Below, piece by piece: positions 9,821 to 20,600 of a stretch of DNA of 64,000 bases (the stretch's first letter is position 1; every line of letters starts with the position of its first letter). The notes under the pieces are model-generated. The model was not told the DNA's origin and ran no database searches. It saw nothing but the letters and a program-made list of their open reading frames with translations. The position numbers and the translations under genes were made by a program. Source of the stretch: Anticarsia gemmatalis (Eukaryota; Arthropoda; Insecta; Lepidoptera; Erebidae); NCBI RefSeq assembly GCF_050436995.1, contig NC_134771.1, forward strand, positions 4,381,501-4,445,500, in the 5' to 3' direction.

Positions 9821-10655
9821 AAACATACCTTTATCAAAAAATCTCTACAGTTTACCGCCACCATCATTAAAAAGTTAGCATATTAAAAAACAATTGATAC
9901 GTTCCTAATTCGAAATCATTTGGAACGTTCAAATAAATTCGTTCCCGCTGGCAAAACGCTAATACTGAATGCGAATTCGAAATATGAAATTTTGTATTTT
10001 TTTTTCACGATTTAAGGCCTGTGTGAGGTGCAAAGTTGTTCTTTTCTTTGCCAAACCAATCTGAACTTTATTACTATAATACTAAAGTCGAAAGTCTATT
10101 AACACTATCTACTACCAATTGCTACTTCAATACTTTTCTCGTCAATCAAATTTCGACTTTATTTCTAGTGCGATAAAGTTGATAATAATTTTGGCAGAAT
10201 TAAGACAAAAGTGTGGTGATCTCTCGCCGGACTTGCCCTTAGTCGATTTCGATGTGTAATTTATGTTTGATTCGATTTGATAGTATACGATTTAGGCGAT
10301 TTTTGTAAATGTACGGTTTTTGTAAAACGGTATAAATGATTCATTCGACATTCAAATATCATTTTGTTTGATGGGTTTACGGTTTCATGGAAATATGTCT
10401 GACTTGTAAAACAGTAACAGTTTATGCTGTATCGTATTATTATGACTGTTGCCTTAATAATGGTTCTAGTTCGATTCTCAGGATGGGTAAAATGTTATTG
10501 GGCTTTTGGTTCGGCAATAATCCATACTTACTTTAATTGTTAAATGTAGATTAATGCTTGTTTGTTCGTTTGTCACTATGAACGGCTGTACCAACTTAAA
10601 TAAAAACAAACGAAGGTTCATAAAACAAGTCATTAAGTTAAGTCTTTAAAATATC
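9821..10655. other. AT-rich intergenic sequence, no gene seen
   Basis: No coding or repeat call is supportable. A weak B-box-like GGTTCTAGTTCGATTC lies near 10460. Confidence 0.35.
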
Positions 10656-10690
10656 TGCTCAAGTTCTGTTACTAGAACAGAACTTGAGCA
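10656..10690. repeat. Perfect 15 bp inverted repeat, 5 nt loop
   Basis: TGCTCAAGTTCTGTT, then ACTAG, then AACAGAACTTGAGCA. All 15 pairs match. No flanking element was recognised. Confidence 0.9.
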
Positions 10691-12118
10691 AAACAATGGA
10701 ATTGAAAACAAACTCTTATTTTAAGTAGGTTAAAAACAAAACTAATAAAGCTTATTTACCACTCCAATTTATCACATAATTTGAACACAATTAACTAACA
10801 AATTTGCCACCCATCTTTAAACATTCCTTAGCTACATTCGCTTACCTGTTCACTACAGACTGGTATCTAAACATAATAAATACAACTTTAAAACATGCTG
10901 CGGCCATTTTTTTACCGTCCCATCAGCATTCATTAAGAGTTATTATGTTCAGTGCACGGTACAAGGTTCGACTCCCCGCTGTTAGTCGATTTTTTATACG
11001 ATGCGTAGGTAACTCGACTAAAATGTGATGATTTAATAAATGTTTAATTTTAAAGAAAGAATAAATTTTAGTTTATTATGAGTTAAGGAGTTATTTATTA
11101 GTGTTTTTGGTAGAATGGTTAAATTGGTTGTCTTGCTACTGAAGTTAAACTAGGGGTCGCGGATTCGATTCTTGCTGCATATTTTTATGAAACATATTAT
11201 AATAAGAAAATGTTATTATAGTTGTACATTATGTCCTTCTATTTATTGTTTTAAACATATACGTAAATGAAGGATAGGTATAATTTATTTTAAATTGATA
11301 GTCTTTTATAAATGCCGTTGATTTTCTTGACGTTTCAGCACAGATTACACTAGCATCACAAGTTGCCTACTCATAATTAAACACCTACCTACTCTGAACA
11401 TCATTGTAAAATACATATTATTATTTAACAATATACCTAAATTAATATATCAATCATAATTTACAAAAAATAATCTTTATCATGAACCTCAAAAAAAGAA
11501 ACTAACTCAAATCAACGACCACCTTTTATTGTAACACGATTAAATTAAAAACACTTCAAAATGGTACTAACCTTTAAAATTAAGAGACCTTTTTAATGTT
11601 ACAGGGTTATACAATGACTTGCATACTGGGTATTCCGAATGACGTTTGTGTTCGAATTTCAAACCTCCCACAGATTTGCTTTCGTTCCGAAATAAAAAAT
11701 AAAATGATTTTAAAACGTTATTTTACCATCGCGTAATATTTTATTGTTATTATGAACTTATCGTTCAACAGAAAAAAATATGTGATAAAACCTTGCATAC
11801 CTGAAAGTTCTTGAAAGAGTGCAAAGATTTAAAGATCAATATTTCGTTTTTATAAAAAATCTCACGCTATCTATAACAAAAAAAGAAATAAGGACAAAAG
11901 TTATTACTAATGAAATATTTCCTACTTCGGAATTCTTTAACCTAGATATTATTAGACTTTTATGTTTATAAGAAACCTAGTATATCAGAATTTATTTCCT
12001 TTATTATTCTAATACTAGGAAGTATTCATATTATTATGACTTGTAATAAGGTTAACTTACTGCATGTTCGACACGCGACTCCGTTCGGGTGCTTATTTGA
12101 TATGAATGAGTTTATTTA
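10691..12118. other. AT-rich intergenic sequence
   Basis: No gene seen. A degenerate tRNA-like stretch lies at about 11105-11180 (TGGTAGAATGGTTAAATTGG and CGGATTCGATTCTTGC) and a B-box-like GGTTCGACTCC at about 10965-10977. The short open frame at 10804-11028 has no recognisable motif. Confidence 0.4.
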
Positions 12119-12170
12119 GACCTTTATTGTCCCACTGCTGGGCAAACGCCTTACCTACATTTTCGGATCA
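12119..12170 (-). mobile_element. D-related SINE 3' fragment
   Basis: CCTTTATTGTCCCACTGCTG and GGCAAACGCCTT match the end of a D-like element. Confidence 0.5.
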
Positions 12171-12637
12171 CGCCTATTTTTAAAAGACTTTAAAAACGAC
12201 TGAGTCTTAAAAATGGTTTTAGATATTAGTGACGGACTAATGGCTTTTAGTATAGCTAGAAATTTCAAAACACCTTACAACTTTAAAACGCTCTTTCATT
12301 TGCATTGGCTTTTGCATTTATTTTCATAAGAATGATTCTTTTTATAAAGATAAAGGCCTATGTATTCGCAAAATTTCACCAAAACTAATTCAGCCCTAGT
12401 GTAACAAACAGATTACTTTTCACACTAATATATATAGCTTATTTGAGTCAAATATGTCCTAAGACGGTATAGTTCTGTAAGTAGGTCAGGAGTAGTTCAA
12501 TCATTCACTCGGTCACTCATTCGGTCATGCTCATTATTGATAGATCACTGAGTGTATATACTATATACGGGCAAATATTGTGTATAACAAGTTTTGTAGC
12601 TTAATCTATTTATTTTGCTTATTCTAAAGGCTATTCA

Positions 12638-12700
12638 CGTCAAAGGTCTTCGGGCGGCTTGAACAACTTTGACACTAGGTTGACCACTAACCATACGATA
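12638..12700 (+). mobile_element. SINE G, severely 5'-truncated
   Basis: Only the last ~60 bases of G (GGGCGGCTTGAACAACTTTG..CACTAACCATACGAT) plus an AAGAAGAAG tail. 5' truncation with an intact 3' end is what LINE-mediated retroposition produces. Confidence 0.78.
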
Positions 12701-13081
12701 AGAAGAAGAATACAGGCTATTTCACGAATCTTAATAGATTGCTTTCAGTGGAATATTTGAGTGGGATAAAAAGTTCTTAAGATATAGAGAGCCACTGAGT
12801 CAATATTTATCCAAATCGGATTAGCTAGTTTGGATATTAAATAGGAAAAATACTTCTACTTTAATGATTGATGACAAATATGAGTATTAATGAAATAAAA
12901 TTGCTAACTTCATCGTATTAAATCTATATGCTATTGTTACCTACCTTACTAATTACTTTTATCATACTATAGAAATATGAAGGATTTGATGGTAAAAATA
13001 AACAATCTCTAATGTGTGATTTCTTCAAAATCAGCAAATATTTTGTTTAAAGAATATCAAAAATTAAAAAAAAATAATACA
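12701..13081. other. AT-rich intergenic sequence, no gene seen
   Basis: Nothing recognisable. Confidence 0.4.
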
Positions 13082-13313
13082 TCCATACTAATATTATAAA
13101 GCTGAAGAGTTTGTTTGTTTGAACGCGCTAATCTCGGGAACTACTGGTCCGATTTGATTCAGTGTTAGATAGCCCATTTATCGAGGAAGGCTATAGGCTA
13201 TATATCATCACGCTACGACCAATAGGAGCAGAGTACCAGTAAAAAATGTTACATAAACGGGGAAAATTATGATTCTCTTATGTGACGCAAGCGAAGTTGC
13301 GCGGGTCAGCTAG
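13082..13313 (+). mobile_element. Helitron-like element A3
   Basis: TCCATACTAATATTATAAAG start, preceded by A. CGCAAGCGAAGTTGCG hairpin and CTAG end, followed by T. A Helitron inserted between A and T gives exactly this arrangement. Confidence 0.88.
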
Positions 13314-13960
13314 TATACAATAAAACACATTATCACATTTAATTTTAAATCCTTACTGGCACGTTTGCTTACAAGCTCGACAACATTCCCTCCCGTATAT
13401 TTCACCTAATACAGATTAATGAACAAGCAAAGACAAAAATATCGTCATAACCTTACTTTCAAATTTACGAAACCTATTGTTTTAATAACTAGTATGTATG
13501 CCTCGCGGCGTCGCTTGCGTTTCTATTAGATTTATTGCGTATACAATCGGTATTAAGATAATTATAATATATTGTTTTGTTGGAGATCAATTGAGTAGGT
13601 TATCTGTGGTTCATTTCGCGGGTCGAGATTTTCTGTCAAGAAGTTCTTATAGTCTTTAAAATATAGCTTGATTAGAATGACAGATGTCAAACTGTTTTGA
13701 CTAAGGTTGTAGAAGTATTGATCAAAATCGACAGCGAAAAAATCGAATCTAAAATAATTATATTCGAGTCGATTATTTTTGAATTAGCTTTTTACGAATT
13801 GTTGTTGTGAATCTTATTGTTTAAGCAAATTCGTATAGGACGACCAGCCCTATTTTTAACACCGCACGGAGACCTCTCCTAGTTTAGTATTAATTAGGAT
13901 CAATTAAATAAAACAATGAAATTAAAGTTAAATAAAATTAATTTATTCAGTTAATGGTGC
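13314..13960. other. AT-rich intergenic sequence, no gene seen
   Basis: Nothing recognisable. Confidence 0.4.
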
Positions 13961-14058
13961 AATTCTGATGATAGGGATGAAGATGATAGTAATATAGGAT
14001 GCGCAGTTAATAGTGCGCATCCTAAATCAGTATCATCCTCATCGCTATCATCAGAATC
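13961..14058. repeat. Hairpin-forming inverted repeat, ~44 bp arms
   Basis: Left arm AATTCTGATGATAGGGATGA.. and right arm ..TCATCGCTATCATCAGAATC pair with few mismatches around GGATGCGC-AGTTAATA-GTGCGCATCC. Read on the minus strand the right arm encodes an acidic stretch (DSDDSDEDDTDLG). It could be a foldback of a gene scrap, or a MITE whose outer ends I cannot define. Confidence 0.75.
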
Positions 14059-14571
14059 GCTGGAACAATCTTGGAAATTAATTATTAATTCTTGGTCACG
14101 AATAGTATCAAAGTGTACTTCGCGATTAACGATTAATCAGATGATTTACTCTTATCTATTGTGTCTCCTCACTAAAATTTTTGCAACATGACGTAGCCTT
14201 GTAGAGAGGATGGAAATTATTAGGTTTATTTTTAAGACTAAAGAAAATAGTACTGATTTTTAGTTTAAAGGCTGATTGTATTGAATTATTCTGATTTCTA
14301 ATTGAGGATCTGTATTTAAAAAATAGTTATAATGCTAGACAAGACAGATTTTTCGTGTTTCAATTTGTAATACTCGTTAGACGTCTCTACAAAGTTGTGT
14401 GCTCTGTTTTTCTTAGAACTGTCATTTTAATCAAGCTATATTTTAAAGAGTATAGTGCTTATTGCACAAACTGTGTATCTTGTATCTAAAAAAAATGTAC
14501 TTATGAATATTAAAAATAAATGATTTTTAAAAATATATATTTTTGGCTAAAACTGTATTCCTTCACTCTCA
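14059..14571. other. AT-rich intergenic sequence, no gene seen
   Basis: Nothing recognisable. Confidence 0.4.
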
Positions 14572-14800
14572 TAGTTTGGTGGGACGGATAACCGACACGA
14601 CTAGTGAGAGGTCAGGCGCAGGACCGACGGCTTTACGTGCTCTCTCTGCATGGAGGTCTATGACCTCAACTTCCTTATTTCGGGCAATCTCTGAAAAATA
14701 CTTAACAGAAAGCTCAGAAAAGATTTTTTACCTGACCCAGGATTTGAGCCCGAGACCTCTTGCACAACAGTCACATACTCTACCGACCGGTGAGTGCAAC
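14572..14800 (-). mobile_element. SINE I (tRNA-headed, shares core with G and H)
   Basis: On the minus strand: a tRNA-like head (CGGTAGAGTATGTGACTG and B-box-like GGGCTCAAATCCTGGG), an AGGTAAAAAATC linker, then a core containing CACGTAAAGCCGTCGGTCCT, ending CTCACTAGTCGTGTCGGTTA..CGTCCCACC. The same 3' body follows a 5S-like head at 36308-36495. The small frames across it are not genes. Confidence 0.75.
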
Positions 14801-14859
14801 TAGCTATACGTGCCTTATAGGAGATGCATCTGGGGCCATCTTTATGCATGTCCTCGATG

Positions 14860-14995
14860 GAATAGGAAACGCGCTGCTCAAGTATCACTTGGCGGCCACC
14901 CATCTATAGTATTTCCGGACTAATGTTGCTTAACCCACTGACAGCTTACCGACCTGTGAGCGCAAGCTATGAGTACCTAATGGAAAGTTTGAACA
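14860..14995 (-). mobile_element. SINE G, 5' half, degenerate
   Basis: Contains CACCCATCTATAG, GTTGCTTAACCCACTGACAG and CTGTGAGCGCAAGCTATGAG, the complement of the G 5S-like head. The 3' body is missing. Confidence 0.65.
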
Positions 14996-15934
14996 CGTCT
15001 TTTTAAAAGCACCTCCTCCTTCCAAGGTCACCAGGCACCTGTTCTTTGTGACTATCCAATTAGCCGCTCGAGAAATACTTGTGAAATTCATTCAGAACAA
15101 AAACTTGTCAATCTTCAATGGTCTTTAACTACATTGCTTTGTATATATACATAATGGTCTATTTGTTTGTCTGTAAGGTACGAAATAGATGAGTCGATTT
15201 TGATGAGACTTTTATTGTTGAATAAGTTGGTTGATCTTTTGTGGTGTTTATTAGGATTTTGATTCGAACGATTTAGTTATGTACTATTGCCTGAATCATC
15301 TGTAATAGATGGTCACAGGCCAATGATGATGATTGCTTGCAAATATCATACCTAAATTGCTGTACTGATATTGATGAAATTCGGTATAGATAGATAGATC
15401 ATATTTCGGAAAAAGAATTTGTCTCGTTTTTAGAAAGTAATGTTAAAGAATAATAACAAAAATATTAATATGAGAAATTTAGTCTCATATTATTCTGCCA
15501 TATCCAAAAAGAACTAATTTAGATGAAATTTTAAAAAATTATAGAAATTATAACTTACAACATACTATTTTTTTTCCTAAAAAAATTTACACATACAAAT
15601 TCTCAAACAATAGTAAAATTTTAAAATATGTTGTCTACCCCTATAGGAAAGATGCGTGATTATATATTTAAGTAATCCTTCCACAAACCTTAACAGAACC
15701 CACGCTCTCAACTAGTCAATTAAAAATAGTTTATACAGTTACAAGCCTTAAAGGTACATAACAAAAAGGCTATAAACAGCAGCCATTATGTCCCGTCGGC
15801 TAATAAATGAGTTTTATAAAACTGTAAGTGATTATCTTTATAGTGAATATGAAAAACTTGTTGGGAGTTTTTGAGATTCTTGCGATAAAAATTTATCGCG
15901 AAGTTTTTAAAAGAATCTACATGATTATAGCAGA
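14996..15934. other. AT-rich intergenic sequence, no gene seen
   Basis: No gene or repeat is recognised beyond simple AT-richness. Confidence 0.4.
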
Positions 15935-16186
15935 CTAGCTGTCCCACGCCACTACGCTTGCGTCACATAAGAGAGAATGGGTGACTTTCCCCCGTTTTTG
16001 TAACATTTTGTACTGATACTCTACTCCTATTGGTTGTAGCGTTATGATATATAGCCTAAAGCCTTCCTCGATAAATGGGCTATCTAACACTGAAGGAATT
16101 TTTCAAATGGGGCCATTAGTTAGTGAGATTAGCGCGTTCAAACAAACAAACAAACTCTTCAGATTTATAATATTAGTTTCATTTGA
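15935..16186 (-). mobile_element. Helitron-like element A4
   Basis: Reverse orientation: CTAG, an eroded hairpin region, the ATAAGAGAGAATGGGTGACT and GGTTGTAGCGTTATGATATA blocks, ending TATAATATTAG. Confidence 0.82.
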
Positions 16187-16211
16187 AAATGTAGCCTATG
16201 TTTTTCCGTAG

Positions 16212-16312
16212 TTTTGCCAAGGTAAAATGCGTGTTCGCGTTAATTCCCATATCCTAATATATTTATAAGAAAAATGCAACGCGAAAGATTTAAGTTATGA
16301 TTTTTTTGAGAT
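16212..16312 (+). mobile_element. MITE P, half copy
   Basis: AAATGCGTGTTCGCGTTAAT then TCCCATATCCTAATATAT and AATGCAACGCGAAAGATTTA correspond to one half of the P element at 23990-24190. Confidence 0.6.
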
Positions 16313-17123
16313 TCTTGCGATAATCATTTATTTTAAGTTTTACAAAAATACAAGGTAAATAAAATAATTGTATATTTCTTGCGAAAACGACTCCATAATG
16401 TCAACTAAAACTAGTGGTTTTTAAAAAACCTAGGTAATTACATGTCCTTATTATATTTGACACGTAAATTATTTCTAATTATCCTTAAGTATGAGTTTTC
16501 ACATGCTAATAATGATACTTTAGTTGTTATCATAGATTGTCTCTGTGGGGTAGGTATCCGACTGCTGATCTTGAGTTCTTTGGTTCAGTTCTCGGGTCGG
16601 GCAAAGTACCTTTAATTAGACTTTTTTAAAATACTATCTGTCTGTATATTTGTTTCGGTCAGTCTCAGAAACAGCCGGATCGATTATAGTGGTCAACTAC
16701 AGTCAACTACACTGCATATTTGACAACAACATACACTACCGATCGTAACACAGAAAATATTGAGTAAGAGAAAAGATGAAATAAAATACTACTATTACGT
16801 AGCAAATTTGATTAAATAATCCTCCCCTGTTAACCCTCTTGCAATAAGCCGTGATGTTTGATTGATTCAATCTGATCGACTATCACCCTAACGAACATCG
16901 TGATGCAGATTACATCAGTGCCTAACTACCCTTTTATTATGTTGTTAAAAACATCCCTTAACTTAGGGGTGTACAAATGAAAAGATAATTTAGTTATTTT
17001 TAGGTATGGATTTTTATTTGACTGACTCTGTGATTCTGTAGTGTGTACGACTGGTGAATACGAGGTCTTAGGTTTGATTTCCAGGCAAAAGACAAGGTGT
17101 TTTGAGCTTTTTTTTATTAATAA
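16313..17123. other. Intergenic sequence with a SINE-head remnant
   Basis: At about 16545-16612, GGGGTAGGTATCCGACTGCT and GGTTCAGTTCTCGGGTCGGG form a degenerate tRNA-like head, related to the one at 31310-31378 on the other strand. No gene seen. Confidence 0.45.
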
Positions 17124-17326
17124 CTAGCTTTTACCCGCGACTTCGTCCGCCACCTGAATTTTCCCATGGAAATGCGTCATTTTCCCGGGGCAAAAAGTAG
17201 CCTATGTCCTTTCTCGGGTATCAAAATATCTCCATACCAAATTTCATGCAAATTGGTTCAGTAGTTTAGGCGTGATTGAGTAACAGACAGACAGAGTTAC
17301 TTCCGCATTTATAATATTAGTATGGA
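17124..17326 (-). mobile_element. Helitron-like element B2
   Basis: Reverse orientation: CTAGCTTTTACCCGCGACTT with a GACTTCGTC stem, CAAAAAGTAGCCTATGTCCT, and the 5' terminus TTATAATATTAGTATGGA. Confidence 0.87.
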
Positions 17327-17374
17327 TAGATTATTCTTAATAGGACTCCGAATTTTAGTTACGTGGTATATGAG

Positions 17375-17482
17375 ACAATAAGCTCGCCTCCTATTGCATG
17401 AGACTAACATTGTTAATGGCGAAACATTTGTGTATATCATACACCTCTACCTACATTTTATGATATAACAGGCGCGATATTT
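17375..17482 (+). mobile_element. Q element copy
   Basis: AATAAGCTCGCCTCCTATTG, GACTAACATTGTTAATGGCG and ATATAACAGGCGCGATATTT match Q. Confidence 0.6.
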
Positions 17483-17535
17483 TTGTAAACCAATGTACTT
17501 CAAAATTATAATAAAACAAAAAAAAAATTTCTTAG

Positions 17536-17733
17536 ACAACTCCCGCACTAAGAATTGCTCTTGTGTCGTGGGGACTTTTACAAACATACAAACAACGGAC
17601 ACAAAGCACAACCAGACCCGAAACAATTATTTGTGGCTCGCACCAATAATTGCTCCGTGTGGGAATCGAACCCATGACCTCTCAACGCAATGGTATTGGC
17701 GTGGTGACCTAAACCACTGCGCCACGGAGGTAG
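17536..17733 (-). mobile_element. SINE J, full length
   Basis: The minus-strand head, 17660-17733, has A box GTGGCGCAGTGGTTTAGG and B box GGGTTCGATTCCC. The body runs to the complement of GACAACTCCCGCACTAAGAA. This is one of the best-preserved J copies. Confidence 0.87.
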
Positions 17734-17952
17734 TAGTACATATATTATAATCGTATTATAGTCAGTAGCAAAATCGCATTGAACGAATGAATGAGTGAAT
17801 GAAATGTAACACCACTCCAGGGAACGAGTTGATACTTTCATTCAATTTGATTTTATATAGGGTTGTGCGTAATACGAGATTATTTTTAAATACAATTATT
17901 TTTTGTTTGCAAATATTGATCTTAGGGTCCTGGGTTCAATTCCCATTTCTAA

Positions 17953-18069
17953 CCCCCTGTTTCTGAGGTACATTTAGCGGTAGTTAATCAATTCAATAGT
18001 GTTTAAATTCATACAAAAAACGCTATGGAACAGATAAACTACCGGTAAATGTACCTCAGAAACCGGGGG
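17953..18069. mobile_element. Palindromic MITE E with TAA target duplication
   Basis: CCCCCTGTTTCTGAGGTACA at the left and TGTACCTCAGAAACCGGGGG at the right, near-complete arms, flanked by TAA on both sides (17950-17952, 18070-18072). A 3 bp TAA/TTA duplication suggests the PIF/Harbinger superfamily. Confidence 0.9.
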
Positions 18070-18228
18070 TAAGTGAAGCTTTTTTAATAACAATAATCTT
18101 TCTAATAAAGTACTGAAAAGGTTGCGTTACTCATTAAAATGATAATTATATGCATTTCTGCATTTACTGAACATAAATTGCCTTGATATTGAACTAATAC
18201 AGAATTTTATTATTCATCGTAATGTTAA

Positions 18229-18502
18229 AATAAATAAATAAATAAATATTATTGGACAACTCACACACGGTCATTTGATTCCAAACTAAGCAGAGCTTGT
18301 ACTATGGTAACCAAATAACTGATAAACATACTTATATACTTCTAAATACATACTTATATAGATACATTAACATCCAGGCTCAGAACAAATACTCGTGCTC
18401 ATCACACAAAGATTTGTCCCGGGTGGGATTCGAACCCACCACACGCGGCGCTACGGTTGTTGCGGCGAGGTGACCGCTTAAACCACTGCGCCAAACGTGC
18501 AG
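18229..18502 (-). mobile_element. SINE L, full length
   Basis: The minus-strand head 18418-18502 has A box TTTGGCGCAGTGGTTTAAGC and B box GGGTTCGAATCCC. Next come the TGTGATGAGCACGAG body, TATATAAGTATGTATTTAGA repeats and a tail near AATATTTATTTATTTATT. Confidence 0.9.
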
Positions 18503-18515
18503 TTGAAGTGTTAGT

Positions 18516-18547
18516 GTGTTAGTGGTCAACCTGGTGTCAAAGTTTAT
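18516..18547 (-). mobile_element. SINE G 3' scrap
   Basis: TTAGTGGTCAACCTGGTGTC and AAAGTT match the complement of the G 3' end. Confidence 0.5.
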
Positions 18548-18572
18548 CCTTAGGATTTAAAGTACTCAGGAC

Positions 18573-18765
18573 ATATAGCTCGTGGCTAGTTGCGCTCACC
18601 GGTCTGTAATCAATCAGTGGGTTAAGCATCCTTGACGCGGACATTCTATAGATGGGTGACCGCATGGTATTTGAACTGAGCGTCTTTGTGCTTCGGAGGG
18701 CACGTTAAAAGTCGTCCCGGATGTTGTCTTTAAGATAACAGTCGTTAAGCCACGGCTTTCGCATA
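18573..18765 (+). mobile_element. SINE G, 3'-truncated
   Basis: 5S-like head (GTGGGTTAAGCATC, TAGATGGGTGACCGC), core GTGCTTCGGAGGGCACGTTA and AGATAACAGTCGTTAAGCCA, then unrelated sequence. Confidence 0.82.
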
Positions 18766-18768
18766 ATA

Positions 18769-19357
18769 ATTAATAAAATTCCGTAAGAGTTCAATATCAA
18801 GGCTATTTATGAATAAATGCAGAAATGCATATAATTATCAGTTGTATGAGTAATACAACCTTCAGTATGGTAAGCTTTGAGTCATGCTGTTCACGACTTA
18901 TATAGACATTTTATATATTTGTTATAGACTAGCAGTGCCCACGTATCCGCCTGCGTTTTGGGTTAACATACTAATATAATAATATGACCTGTTTACTGTG
19001 GAATATAAGTCAGAATTCGTTAAAATTTTATCAAAATTGGTACAGGTATTAGATGTGAAAGAAAGACGGCGAACCAAAAATAATAGTATTCATATTGAAG
19101 AAACGTAATTAACATTTTTTGATTTTAAAATATTTTCTTAATATAAATTCTACTAGATCGAAGTCACAAAAAATACACATTAACAAAATGTTATTCGACT
19201 TGGGAATCGAACCTGAGATTGCTTGAATAACATAGTGAACATGAACACAGTACAGCTGAAAACATTAGAAAAAATTACTATTATTATTTAAATACATAGA
19301 GCTAGAGAGATTATTTTTTTATCAACTTTGTCTCTTCCCAAACCAATTTATATTTTA
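18769..19357. other. AT-rich intergenic sequence, no gene seen
   Basis: Only a B-box-like GGGAATCGAACC (about 19202) was noticed. Confidence 0.4.
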
Positions 19358-19621
19358 CTAGCCGACCCGCGCAACTTCACTTGCGGCACATAAGAGAGAA
19401 TGGGTCAAAATTTTCGCTGTTTTTGTAACATTTTTACTGGTACTCTGCTCCCATTGGTCGTAGCGTGATCTTATATAGCTTATAGCCTTCCTCGATAAAT
19501 GGGCTATGTAACACTGAAATAATTTTTCCAATCGGACCCGCAATTCCTGAGTTTAGCGCGTTCAAACAAACAAACAATCAAACAAACAAACTCTTCAGCT
19601 TTATAATAATAATAATAATAA
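19358..19621 (-). mobile_element. Helitron-like element A5 ending in (TAA)n
   Basis: Reverse orientation from CTAG through CGCGCAACTTCACTTGCGGC to AACTCTTCAGCTTTATAATA, where the 5' end runs into an (ATA)n tract that hosts the next insertion. Confidence 0.83.
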
Positions 19622-20340
19622 GCCCGCAGGGCACCTTGAGGCGAGGTGACGGGGAGTAGCGACCCCGCGGTAGCTGAGTGCTCCAGGGGGAAGTCACCCT
19701 TCCTCATCTCCGGCTTGCCTTAGTTGGCTGGTCGGAGTGAAAACCGACGAGGAAGCGGTCCCCCGCCTCTGGCTTGCCTTCATTGGCCGTCCAGAGTGGA
19801 GTCGCAAGAGCAGAGCTCCCACTCTGTTCGGAGGACGGATGCTGAGCGTAAGATGGCTAGTGGGCCAGTGATGCCTGAGCCTAGCAAAGGCGCGTGAGCT
19901 GAGTTTAACGTCCAGCGAGGCCTCTCCGTCCTTCAGCCGCTCACGTCCCTGTTGCCCCCTTGTTGCTATTGATGCGACTTGTTTAGGGTGGCCCAGTTTG
20001 TGAGTTGGCAAGTCTCCGCCTGCCATTTTCACGTGTTTTCAACATTGTCGTCGGCAGGCGCCATAGCACCCGTAGTTCCCATATTTTCAATCCATCAGCA
20101 CCCCATCCCATAGCCCTAGTAGTTTATTCCTGTAGTTATGTCATAGTTCCCCGCAGCCCGGTGATTGTCCTTGGGAGCATTTCATAGTGTTCACAGGGAT
20201 AATCACCGGATTGTGACACCTTATATTTTTTTTTGCATATTAAAGCTGTCTAAATGGGCCTCTACGTGTTGGCTTCGGCCCCACGCACGCCTTCTAAAAG
20301 TCCGGGACTCTATAGTCCCGAGATGTTAAACAGACATACA
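19622..20340 (+). mobile_element. 5'-truncated LINE 3' end in a (TAA)n microsatellite
   Basis: A GC-richer ~720 bp block (GCCCGCAGGGCACCTTGAGG.. onward) lies between two (TAA)n tracts. Near its 3' end is a hairpin CGGGACT-CTAT-AGTCCCG (20303-20320). I infer a non-LTR retrotransposon 3' end of a microsatellite-targeting type, such as the R1 clade; no reverse transcriptase remains. The 112-residue minus-strand frame inside it has no motif and is rejected as a gene. Confidence 0.5.
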
Positions 20341-20344
20341 TAAT

Positions 20345-20600
20345 AATAATAATAAAGCTTTATTTTCAGACCAGGTCCATAAGGTTTTTACATCCATAAA
20401 TATACAATTATTATACATATATTAATATTATAACAAATAACTAAGTGGAACATTATTATTAATCTAATTATACATATATAGGTAAAATACTTATTTTTTA
20501 TAATATTAGTATAGTAATACAAGATAATACAATCAAAAATTACATTTGTTGTTTGGCACATAAAAAGTTCCACCCCTTTACCTTCAACCCTAAAATACGA
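20345..20600 (-). mobile_element. Probable LINE 3' fragment
   Basis: AATAAAGCTTTATTTTCAGA next to the (TAA)n tract, then AT-rich sequence. It resembles a LINE 3' end read on the minus strand. Weak call. Confidence 0.3.

Noticed and set aside
17660..17733. Possible tRNA gene on the minus strand
   Set aside because: It is the head of SINE J, repeated with the same body elsewhere.
18418..18502. Possible tRNA gene on the minus strand
   Set aside because: Good A and B boxes, but it is followed by the L SINE body seen in many copies.
19694..20187. Frames of 112 and 60 codons in the GC-richer block
   Set aside because: They fall inside a LINE-tail-like repeat between (TAA)n tracts and have no family features.
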